From: an uncultured Spirochaetaceae bacterium
Lineage (GTDB): Bacteria > Spirochaetota > Spirochaetia > Treponematales > UBA12059
Direction of reading: 5' to 3'
DNA length: 10,895 nucleotides
Assembly: GCA_938004315.1 (NCBI GenBank)
Contig: CALKWG010000201.1
Location: 1-10,895, forward strand
In this document: piece by piece, positions 6,706 through 10,895 of the stretch
Layout of the letters: every line of letters starts with the position of its first letter
Numbering within the stretch: position 1 is the stretch's first letter
Position numbers and translations under genes: made by a program
The notes under the pieces: generated by a model
The model's input: only the letters and a program-made list of their open reading frames with translations
What the model was told of the DNA's origin: nothing
The model's database searches: none

Positions 6706-7794
6706 ATGGCCCATCAGCACCACGCTCCGCGCTCCTTACTGCATGGCCGCTTACGCTTCATAGCCAAGCGCCTTTTAAGGTCGGCGATCGGATATTTCGT
6801 CGCCATCGTCTGCATCGCCGCCGTCGTGAACGCCACGATGGAAGCTACCGTCCGCTCGCAGATCGTCGAGGCCGCACAAGGCGCCGTCATGGCGGCCGGG
6901 CAACTCGGCTCGGCCGAAGAGGTGGCGGCCTTAAAGCGCGATACCGTCGCGCGTATGGAGAAGAGCTTCGGCCTCGATAAGCCCGGCTGGCTCAGGGTGC
7001 TGTCGCGGGCCTGGGCCGTCATGCGCCTGGACTTGGGCTCGTCCCGCTCCACGATGACCAACTATCCCGTGCGCTCGCGCCTCGTCGTCGATATCATCAA
7101 GGAACGAAGCCGGCCGACCCTCGTCCTCTTCGCCTCGAGCACCCTCGTCGCCATAGCCCTAGGCCTCTGGCTCGGGACCGCCATGGCCGCCAAGCCCGGC
7201 GGCCGCCTGGACCGGGGCGCCGGCTTCCTAACCATGCTCGTCTACGGCACGCCGTCGTGGTGGCTCGGGACCTTCTTCGTCCTCGTCTTCGTATACGTCC
7301 TGCCCGTATTTAAGATCGGCGCGCTCCGTTCGCCGGAATCGCCGCCGGGCCTGATCGCGGCGGCCTTGGATTACCTCTCGTATTTAGCCCTGCCGCTCAT
7401 CACCCTCGTGTTCATAAAATTGTGGAGCTTCGCCTACATGACCCGCGCCATGGTCGTCGTGCCCATGCAGGAGGACTTCGTCATCGCCGCTCGGGGCCGG
7501 GGCATACCCGAGCGCGCCATCCTGGCTCGGCACGGCCTACGAACCGCTGCGCCGGGCGTCATGACCATGGCCTCGCAGGCCTTCGCCCAATCCATAGGCG
7601 GCGATATCCTCTTAGAGCGCGTCATGACGCGCCCGGGGCTGGGAACCACCCTGTTTTCCGCCTTGGGCGTCAACGATATACCGCTCATCACGGGTATCAT
7701 GGCCATGATCACGGCCATATACTGCGTCACCTATGCGTTATTGGATATTAGCTACGGTATGCTCGACCCGCGCATAGCCTACGGCTCGAGCTGA
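6706..7794 (+). CDS. OppB/DppB-family ABC transporter permease (solitary)
   Basis: A 362-residue inner-membrane permease of the peptide/nickel importer type (binding-protein-dependent transport system inner membrane component). Seen: TM1 at about 24-44; a periplasmic stretch with GLDKPGWLRVLSRAW and LDLGSS, typical of the OppB N-terminal domain; further TMs at about 136-158, 172-200, 225-245, 284-302 and 324-346; and the EAA-type cytoplasmic loop IAARGRGIPERAILARHGLR at about 260-279, the contact site for an ATPase. It ends with LLDISYGMLDPRI, also family-typical. The ATG at 6706 follows a GGTAGGA stretch; ATG 6697 and TTG 6670 are alternative starts. Odd: OppB proteins pair with an OppC permease, one or two ATPases and a binding protein, but the next gene is convergent and no partner exists in the window. 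It may be a scattered subunit or a remnant of a broken operon. Confidence 0.9.
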   Translation: MAHQHHAPRSLLHGRLRFIAKRLLRSAIGYFVAIVCIAAVVNATMEATVRSQIVEAAQGAVMAAGQLGSAEEVAALKRDTVARMEKSFGLDKPGWLRVLSRAWAVMRLDLGSSRSTMTNYPVRSRLVVDIIKERSRPTLVLFASSTLVAIALGLWLGTAMAAKPGGRLDRGAGFLTMLVYGTPSWWLGTFFVLVFVYVLPVFKIGALRSPESPPGLIAAALDYLSYLALPLITLVFIKLWSFAYMTRAMVVVPMQEDFVIAARGRGIPERAILARHGLRTAAPGVMTMASQAFAQSIGGDILLERVMTRPGLGTTLFSALGVNDIPLITGIMAMITAIYCVTYALLDISYGMLDPRIAYGSS

Positions 7795-7869
7795 GCGCCC
7801 AAGCCGCCGGCCGCCCCAGCAGGCGCCGCGGGTGCGGCGGGCGCGGCTAGTTCCGCTCGCCTTCGGGGG

Positions 7870-7889
7870 AAAAAAAGGCCGGCGCGGCC
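7870..7889 (-). terminator. Intrinsic terminator of the HTH gene
   Basis: On the minus strand GGCCG-CGC-CGGCC is followed directly by seven T (7876-7870), a classic short GC-rich stem plus U tract. It lies 45-64 bp past the stop codon of the CD3324-like gene. Confidence 0.7.
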
Positions 7890-7901
7890 GTTTGGGCGGA
7901 A

Positions 7902-7924
7902 CGGCGGGGGGAAGTCCCCCGCCG
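7902..7924. other. Strong hairpin between convergent genes
   Basis: CGGCGGGGG-gaagt-CCCCCGCCG gives a perfect 9-bp stem between the convergent permease and HTH genes. No T tract follows on either strand, so it may act as an mRNA 3' end stabiliser or assist the terminator at 7870-7889. Confidence 0.5.
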
Positions 7925-7933
7925 ACCGCGGCA

Positions 7934-8278
7934 TCAGGCTGCGCCGGTTCGTATAGCTGCAAGGTCACTGCGCATCCCCTGGCCGATCCGCTCCTGCTCC
8001 ACCGCCATCAAAGGCTTCTTGCGGTACAGGATCTTGCGGATCGCGTCCGGCGACAGGGCATAGTCGTCGGCAAGCTCGTTGATCGTCTTGCCGGCCTGCT
8101 TGGCCTCCCTGATCGCCTGGTCGCGCTCGTCGAGCTGCCGGCGGGCGCCGTTCTTGTGGCCCCACGCCATGCGCTCCTTAGGCGGGCGGGGAATGTACAC
8201 CAGCGCGCCTTGCACGTACTTCTGTATCTCCGCTAACAACTCGGGGGGAAGGGTCTCTTCCCCTTTTAAATACGACAT
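7934..8278 (-). CDS. CD3324-like small helix-turn-helix protein
   Basis: A 114-residue protein. The N-terminus (LPPELLAEIQKYVQGALVYIP, about 10-30) and the following K-R--WG--NG-R--L--RD--I pattern resemble the CD3324 family of clostridial and related small proteins, distantly like Mor-type phage transcription activators (from memory, not searched). Residues about 64-87 (KTINELADDYALSPDAIRKILYR) read as a helix-turn-helix, so a DNA-binding role is likely. The last 25 or so residues extend beyond what I recall as typical. The ATG at 8278 has GAGAGGA 7 nt upstream. The gene sits at the end of a compact minus-strand unit: promoter 8534-8562, micro-ORF 8404-8460, leader hairpin, this gene, terminator 7870-7889. 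Its translation may be controlled by the 9-nt complementarity described at 8291-8381. The target genes are unknown. Confidence 0.75.
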   Translation of the reverse strand: MSYLKGEETLPPELLAEIQKYVQGALVYIPRPPKERMAWGHKNGARRQLDERDQAIREAKQAGKTINELADDYALSPDAIRKILYRKKPLMAVEQERIGQGMRSDLAAIRTGAA

Positions 8279-8290
8279 AAAGGAATCCTC

Positions 8291-8381
8291 TCGGTAAGCA
8301 AGGCGACAGCCGCTTGGCCGAGCGGAAAAGGATTTCCCGATTAGTATGCGCTTCCGGGCGCCGAGGTCGGTAGCTTACCGA
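8291..8381 (-). promoter_or_regulatory. Candidate leader RNA switch before the HTH gene
   Basis: In the minus-strand transcript a perfect hairpin GTCGGTA-AGC-TACCGAC lies at 8382-8366. Its left arm and loop, TCGGTAAGC (8381-8373), are also perfectly complementary to GCTTACCGA (8299-8291), which abuts and slightly overlaps the GAGAGGA ribosome binding site of the HTH gene. The two pairings exclude each other. Between them are small stems GGAAA/TTTCC and CCGCT/AGCGG. This resembles translational attenuators in which a ribosome on an upstream leader ORF decides the fold. Seen: the complementarities. Inferred: the switching. Confidence 0.45.
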
Positions 8382-8403
8382 CTACGAATCGTTCCTTCGC
8401 TGC

Positions 8404-8460
8404 TCAAGCGGCTCCGATGATAGGCCGGACGGCGAATCCGAATGCGTTGATGAGTATCAT
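8404..8460 (-). CDS. 18-residue micro-ORF, possible leader peptide
   Basis: Reading the minus strand, ATG at 8460 to TGA at 8404 encodes MILINAFGFAVRPIIGAA, a hydrophobic peptide rich in Ile and Ala with one Arg. AAGGAGG (8475-8469) lies 8 nt before the ATG, a near-perfect Shine-Dalgarno at ideal spacing. The promoter at 8534-8562 would place the start of transcription about 65-70 nt upstream. The stop codon is about 22 nt before the leader hairpin at 8382-8366, and the HTH gene follows. It may be a leader peptide controlling that gene or a small membrane peptide in its own right. No homologue is recognised. The evidence is the translation signals and layout only. Confidence 0.5.
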   Translation of the reverse strand: MILINAFGFAVRPIIGAA

Positions 8461-8533
8461 AGTGCGCGCCTCCTTGAGCGTAGAACTGCGGGGTCCTGCC
8501 GCATACGTCGGTATGGCCCCAAACTTAAACGGG

Positions 8534-8562
8534 ACTATACCACCGGTAACGAAACGTGTAAA
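8534..8562 (-). promoter_or_regulatory. Sigma70-type promoter for the micro-ORF/HTH unit
   Basis: On the minus strand TTTACA (8562-8557) and TATAGT (8539-8534) are exactly 17 nt apart, each one mismatch from consensus. Transcription would start near 8527. The spacer holds the inverted repeat TACC-ggt-GGTA, a possible operator; GGTA/TACC also recurs in the leader hairpin. This is the best promoter match in the window. Confidence 0.65.
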
Positions 8563-8802
8563 CGGATTAGATTATTATAGACGTTTTTTCTCTCGTGAAT
8601 ACGATCTTCTTCGTAGGCTTCGAGCGCCTCGCGCTCGAGCCGTCCGGTCGCCGAACGGCCTAGGCTAGGTCGAGGGTTGACGAGGGCCGGGCCGGCCGCG
8701 GACTCGATGCGCGCGACGAGCCAGTTTCGAAAGTGTCCCGCCCTATTCGATACATCTAGAAAACTATATATTACATACATCGCGTTTATGAGGAGGATCG
8801 AT
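8563..8802. other. Non-coding divergent region between the HTH unit and the DUF2892 gene
   Basis: I see no credible gene here. It contains a hairpin TCGAGCG-cctcg-CGCTCGA at 8620-8638, GC-rich DNA to about 8745, and an AT-rich patch at 8751-8780. Within that patch TATATT (8767-8772) could be the -10 box of the DUF2892 gene, without a convincing -35. Confidence 0.35.
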
Positions 8803-9006
8803 ATGAAGAATATGGGATCGCTCGATAGGATCATCAGGGCCCTGGTCGGCGCCGGGCTCGTCATCGCTGCCGTAGCCCTCACGCTCGCCGGCTCTGCCCT
8901 CTGGTGGCTCGCCATACCCGGCGTCGTACTACTGCTGAGCTCCGGCTTGGCCTTCTGCCCCATGTATCTGCCCTTCGGCATATCGACGGCGAAGAAGAAA
9001 GCGTAA
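8803..9006 (+). CDS. DUF2892 / YgaP-like small inner-membrane protein
   Basis: A 67-residue membrane protein. Seen: an N-terminal LDRIIRALVGAGLVIAA and a second hydrophobic span ALWWLAIPGVVLLLSSGLAF, giving two transmembrane helices at about 10-29 and 32-51, then FCPMYLPFGIST with Cys52, and a Lys-rich tail. The D-R--R-LVG start and the GLAFCP-Y--FGI end are hallmarks of DUF2892, the membrane module found fused to rhodanese in YgaP. The ATG at 8803 has GGAGG 6 nt upstream, and the family-typical N-terminus also favours it over the in-frame ATG at 8788. Here the domain stands alone, but two rhodanese-type proteins are encoded elsewhere in the window. A role in sulfane-sulfur handling at the membrane is therefore possible, though unproven. 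The transcript probably runs through the micro-ORF at 9213 to the terminator at 9257-9292. Confidence 0.88.
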   Translation: MKNMGSLDRIIRALVGAGLVIAAVALTLAGSALWWLAIPGVVLLLSSGLAFCPMYLPFGISTAKKKA

Positions 9007-9212
9007 GCGGGCGCCGGGGAACGTTACCTCAGTCTGCTTACGTTTGGACCGCGGCTCCACTCCGACGGCGCCATTCGGCGCAGGGTAAGGTTTTCGTCCA
9101 ACCATTCTTTCGCCTTCCCTTGAGCCGTCCGTCGGCGCATACTCCATTTCGCCGGCACAATCCAGACGTCGGGGCGCGGCCTAGCCGCTTCCTGGGAAAG
9201 GAGGTCTACGAG
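9007..9212 (+). other. Structured-looking 3' region after the DUF2892 gene
   Basis: No larger gene is supported. Visible elements are a small hairpin GCGCC-attc-GGCGC (9068-9081) and two interleaved complementarities (CTTAC with GTAAG, TTGGAC with GTCCAA, within about 9038-9101) that could form a pseudoknot but may be chance. TTGAGC at 9120-9125 lacks a good -10 partner. The region ends with the strong ribosome binding site of the micro-ORF at 9213. Confidence 0.3.
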
Positions 9213-9248
9213 ATGATTGACGCTTACTGGAGGGCTTCGGCCCTCTAA
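9213..9248 (+). CDS. 11-residue micro-ORF with ideal ribosome binding site
   Basis: ATG at 9213 to TAA at 9248 encodes MIDAYWRASAL. AAAGGAGGT (9197-9205) matches the full anti-Shine-Dalgarno with 8 nt from GGAGG to the ATG, the strongest ribosome binding site in the window. The last codons and the stop lie inside a hairpin GAGGGC-ttcg-GCCCTC (9230-9245, extended to 9228-9247 by a U-A and a G-U pair), and a strong intrinsic terminator starts 9 nt after the stop. This micro-ORF, hairpin, terminator order resembles a ribosome-dependent attenuator, but the peptide has no run of one amino acid and the next gene is an Rpn nuclease gene 330 bp away. A small functional peptide or chance are the alternatives. 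Confidence 0.45.
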   Translation: MIDAYWRASAL

Positions 9249-9256
9249 TACGTCCG

Positions 9257-9292
9257 GCCCGGATCGCCCCCGCGATCCGGGCTGTCTTTTTT
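9257..9292 (+). terminator. Strong intrinsic terminator after the DUF2892/micro-ORF unit
   Basis: A perfect 11-bp stem GCCCGGATCGC (9257-9267) and GCGATCCGGGC (9272-9282) with a CCCC loop is followed within five bases by six T (9287-9292). It ends the plus-strand unit of the DUF2892 gene and isolates the Rpn gene from it. Confidence 0.9.
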
Positions 9293-9306
9293 ACCTCGAG
9301 TATGCC

Positions 9307-9357
9307 GGGGGCCGCCACGAGAAGCCCTTCGGCCGCGGCTCGGCAGGCGCGGCCCCC
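9307..9357. other. Long-range GC hairpin in the intergenic region before the Rpn gene
   Basis: GGGGGCCGC (9307-9315) and GCGGCCCCC (9349-9357) form a perfect 9-bp stem enclosing further GC-rich self-complementary DNA. The rest of 9293-9578 is GC-rich with an AT-rich patch at 9472-9517, where the Rpn promoter may lie (CATAGT at 9500-9505, no clear -35). No gene is seen there. Confidence 0.4.
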
Positions 9358-9578
9358 GCCGCGAGCCTCCTCGCCGCCCCGCGCCCCCTTAGCTGCGGCC
9401 ACGTCGGCAGTCTTTACCCCGCCGCCGCCGTTTTCGCCCGCGGGCCGGCTCCGGGGTCTCGCGGCCCCCCCAAAAAAGCTCTTTTCCTATCGTCGGATTC
9501 ATAGTTTTATCTCTTCAAAGCGGCCGTATGCGCAAGCGGCGGGGCCTGGTAGGGCGTACGGGGGTAAGGAGCCATACC

Positions 9579-10562
9579 ATGGTTGAAACAACCGAGCCCA
9601 TCGATCCCCGCGTCGATATCGCCTTCAAGCGCATCTTCGGTTCGGAAGGCCACGCTGAAGTACCCAAGAGTTTCCTGAACGCCATCTTCAAAGTCGCCGG
9701 CCTACCTGCCGTTCGGGAGCTCACCATCCAAAACCCCTTTCGCTACGCGGAATTCCGCGGAGAGAAAGATATAGAACTTGATATCCTCTATGTGGATGAA
9801 GCGGGGCGACAGGTGCAGCTCGAGATGCAGGTCGCGCGCCATGCCGGCCTCGAGCAGCGAATGCTCCATAACTGGGGCCAACTTTACTTGCGTCAGATCG
9901 ACAAGGGCGGTTCTTACCACGAGCATCGACCCGTCGTATGCCTATGGGTGCTCGAGCGGCCCCTATGGCCCGACGACGACGAGTGGCTCCACCTCATGCG
10001 TATCCGCTGCGAGCGGAGCGAACGATTATTCCATCAAGACCTCTGCATCATCACCGTCGAACTCGCCACGTGGCGGCGCTTGATTCTGGCGCGATGCGGC
10101 GATAGTATTGTTCATGAAGGGCCTGAGCAGGCATGGCTCTACTTCCTAGCCGAGGGACACGCCCTCAGCCCTGAGCGCCTCAGGGCAGCGCTCGCCGAAC
10201 CAATATTCACGGAGGCCGTAGAGCTTATGGCAGACTTTAACGCCGCCAAGCGGCGCCGTCACTACTACGACATGCGCCGCAACTATAGCATTCTCATGGC
10301 CTCATATCGCGAGACCGGGTATGAGACGGGACTTCAAGAAGGGCAACAAAGAGGTATGCTAGATGGGTTCGATAAAGGTCGAGCGAAAGGCTTTGAACAA
10401 GGTATAGAACAAGGTATAGAACAAGGAGCCCAGCGTGCAAAAAAAGAGGCCGTCCGTAAACTCTTAGGAGAAGGAGTCGCTCCCGAGACGGTCGCCAAAG
10501 TATTCGATATAAGCCTTGATGAGCTTTTATGCATGAACGATGAGCTCTCCGCAGACGAATGA
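9579..10562 (+). CDS. Rpn-family PD-(D/E)XK nuclease protein
   Basis: A 327-residue protein of the Rpn/PD-(D/E)XK nuclease family, often labelled transposase. Characterised members are recombination-promoting DNases, and some act in phage defence. Numbering from the ATG at 9579: FKRIFG at 16-21; catalytic core with Asp68 in IELDILYVD and the E-x-Q pair Glu82/Gln84 in VQLEMQV; then LHNWGQLYLRQIDKGGSY and a VVCLWVLERPLW strand. The C-terminus has the typical G-x-x-x-G rich coiled tail (about 250-288) and a final RKLLGEGVAPETVAKVFDISLDEL helix pair. AAGGAG lies 7 nt before the ATG; the frame extends to 9528 without a ribosome binding site. The catalytic residues are present, so it is probably intact. 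Base composition is visibly less GC-rich than its neighbours, suggesting recent transfer. A repeat array follows directly. Confidence 0.92.
   Translation: MVETTEPIDPRVDIAFKRIFGSEGHAEVPKSFLNAIFKVAGLPAVRELTIQNPFRYAEFRGEKDIELDILYVDEAGRQVQLEMQVARHAGLEQRMLHNWGQLYLRQIDKGGSYHEHRPVVCLWVLERPLWPDDDEWLHLMRIRCERSERLFHQDLCIITVELATWRRLILARCGDSIVHEGPEQAWLYFLAEGHALSPERLRAALAEPIFTEAVELMADFNAAKRRRHYYDMRRNYSILMASYRETGYETGLQEGQQRGMLDGFDKGRAKGFEQGIEQGIEQGAQRAKKEAVRKLLGEGVAPETVAKVFDISLDELLCMNDELSADE
10227..10562 (+). CDS. Possible internally started C-terminal Rpn product
   Basis: An in-frame ATG at 10227 (codon 217) follows GGAGG (10211-10215) by 11 nt, with a second purine patch GAG at 10221. It would give a 111-residue C-terminal protein beginning MADFNAAKRRR and containing the G-rich coiled tail. 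In some enterobacterial rpn genes such an internal start makes a small protein that inhibits the full-length nuclease (established for that family). Here it is an inference from position and a slightly distant ribosome binding site. Confidence 0.3.
   Translation: MADFNAAKRRRHYYDMRRNYSILMASYRETGYETGLQEGQQRGMLDGFDKGRAKGFEQGIEQGIEQGAQRAKKEAVRKLLGEGVAPETVAKVFDISLDELLCMNDELSADE
10395..10427 (+). repeat. 12-bp tandem repeat in the Rpn tail
   Basis: GAACAAGGTATA occurs twice in tandem (10395-10406, 10407-10418), followed by a partial copy GAACAAGGA. It encodes the EQGI repeats of the glycine-spaced coiled tail and keeps the frame, so copy-number changes would lengthen or shorten the tail by four residues. 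Confidence 0.85.
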
Positions 10563-10653
10563 ATCACATCGTGTCGACGCCGCCAAGCGTTGACCTCCCC
10601 CCCCTACCGATGATACGATCGCGTCGGTCGTACGACGCCGGATGATTTGAAGT

Positions 10654-10680
10654 AAAAACAGCCTGAGCTAGAACCCAGGC
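10654..10680 (-). terminator. Terminator-like hairpin, array edge
   Basis: On the minus strand GCCTG (10680-10676) pairs with CAGGC (10665-10661) and is followed by TGTTTTT. The stem is short, so this is a weaker candidate than the two array hairpins. It points toward the 3' end of the Rpn gene. Confidence 0.35.
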
Positions 10681-10704
10681 CGGCGGCGAACGACCGCAAC
10701 CTAT

Positions 10705-10729
10705 AAAAACGTGCGGCTTTCAGCCGCAC
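10705..10729 (-). terminator. Terminator-like hairpin of array unit 1
   Basis: On the minus strand GTGCGGC-tgaaa-GCCGCAC is followed by G and five T, then AT. This has the form of an intrinsic terminator for transcripts entering from the right. Compare the covarying copy at 10820-10843. Confidence 0.5.
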
Positions 10730-10819
10730 ACTACGATCGCGTCGGTCGTACGGCTTGGGCGGCAGCGGCTTTTATCAGCTGGCTCACGACCCGGCCCGTG
10801 ACGAACGAGCGAAACATAT

Positions 10820-10843
10820 AAAAACGTGTCGCGTTAGCGACAC
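10820..10843 (-). terminator. Terminator-like hairpin of array unit 2
   Basis: On the minus strand GTGTCGC-taac-GCGACAC is followed by G and five T, then ATATG. Two base pairs of the stem differ from unit 1 and both are compensated, while the flanks are conserved. Confidence 0.5.
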
Positions 10844-10895
10844 ACTACGATCGCGTCGGTCGTACGGCTTGGGCGGCAGCGGCTTTTATCAGCTG

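Larger units (their letters stand above)
10614..10895. repeat. Tandem array of hairpin-bearing units, about 114-bp period
   Basis: The box TACGATCGCGTCGGTCGTAC begins at 10614, 10732 and 10846 (spacings 118 and 114). Around the last two copies the likeness extends. On the left is a CGAACGA-CG-AAC-TATAAAAACGTG stretch (from 10687 and 10802). Next comes a 7-bp hairpin. On the right, identity runs through GGCTTGGGCGGCAGC and TTTTATCAGCTG; 10727-10781 and 10841-10895 are 55 identical bases. The first box is a lone partial unit marking the array edge. Stem sequences differ between copies but stay paired. No coding function is apparent. The period and unit structure do not match CRISPR or integron attC sites. 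The array is cut off by the contig end. Confidence 0.85.

Noticed and set aside
8297..8390. tRNA-Ser/Leu-like gene (GGCCGAGCGG resembling a D-arm)
   Set aside because: No matching acceptor stem, no TTCGAATCC-type T-arm in place, and no anticodon stem could be paired.
8417..8668. 83-codon plus-strand ORF
   Set aside because: No ribosome binding site or recognisable family. It lies antisense to the better-supported micro-ORF and its promoter.
8535..8981. 148-codon minus-strand ORF across the DUF2892 gene
   Set aside because: It is the antisense shadow of a recognised gene, with no domain and no start signals.
9007..9110. Known riboswitch or pseudoknot RNA after the DUF2892 gene
   Set aside because: The interleaved 5-6 nt complementarities are short and match no riboswitch class I can recall; chance is likely.
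9579..10562. Insertion sequence around the Rpn gene
   Set aside because: Despite the transposase label of the family, no terminal inverted repeats or target duplication were found flanking the gene.
10614..10895. CRISPR array
   Set aside because: The period is about 114 bp, repeated blocks exceed 50 bp, and the intervening parts are partly conserved. There is no spacer-like unique sequence of constant length and no cas gene.
10614..10895. Integron attC sites
   Set aside because: No GTTRRRY/RYYYAAC core pairs frame the hairpins, and no cassette ORFs or integrase are present.

Overview
The window reads as one complete short contig from a high-GC bacterium, probably a metagenome or draft-genome assembly. 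Bases 1-45 are a synthetic Illumina adapter. The last 55 bases are an exact copy of 10727-10781, so the assembly most likely stopped at a repeat. Coding regions are strongly GC-rich, with clear Shine-Dalgarno sites on most genes and some GTG starts. The gene mix (CoA-disulfide reductase with a rhodanese tail, GH13_18 phosphorylase, YhaQ/NatA-type exporter, CD3324-like HTH protein, DUF2892 protein, Rpn-family protein) would fit a GC-rich spirochaete, but also several other anaerobic lineages. The taxonomic guess is weak.

Left part (150-2187, minus strand): a promoter drives a CoA-disulfide/polysulfide reductase-like flavoprotein with a C-terminal rhodanese domain, followed 47 bp later by a stand-alone rhodanese. 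The fused rhodanese domain has Ser where the catalytic Cys should be, while the stand-alone protein has an intact Cys loop. The two may work as a pair in persulfide chemistry.

Middle (2245-7794, plus strand): a GH13_18 glucoside phosphorylase, possibly from a leaderless transcript, carries unusual low-complexity insertions. A hairpin-rich leader then precedes an ABC-2 exporter pair (ATPase and permease overlapping by 8 bp). A single OppB/DppB-type permease follows, without its usual partners in the window.

Right-middle (7870-9292): the most intriguing stretch. On the minus strand a complete unit can be read: a good sigma70-type promoter, an 18-codon micro-ORF with a near-ideal Shine-Dalgarno, a hairpin whose arm is also complementary over 9 nt to the sequence at the ribosome binding site of the next gene, a CD3324-like HTH gene, and an intrinsic terminator. 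This looks like a leader-peptide-controlled regulator. On the plus strand a 67-aa DUF2892 membrane protein is followed by an 11-codon micro-ORF with a perfect Shine-Dalgarno. The end of that micro-ORF lies in a UUCG-capped hairpin, and a strong intrinsic terminator follows.

Right end (9579-10895): an Rpn-family PD-(D/E)XK nuclease gene of lower GC content, with a possible internal start for a C-terminal product. It is followed by a tandem repeat array (period about 114 bp) whose units carry terminator-like hairpins pointing toward the Rpn gene. Two base pairs of the stem differ between copies in a compensatory way. The array continues past the contig end.
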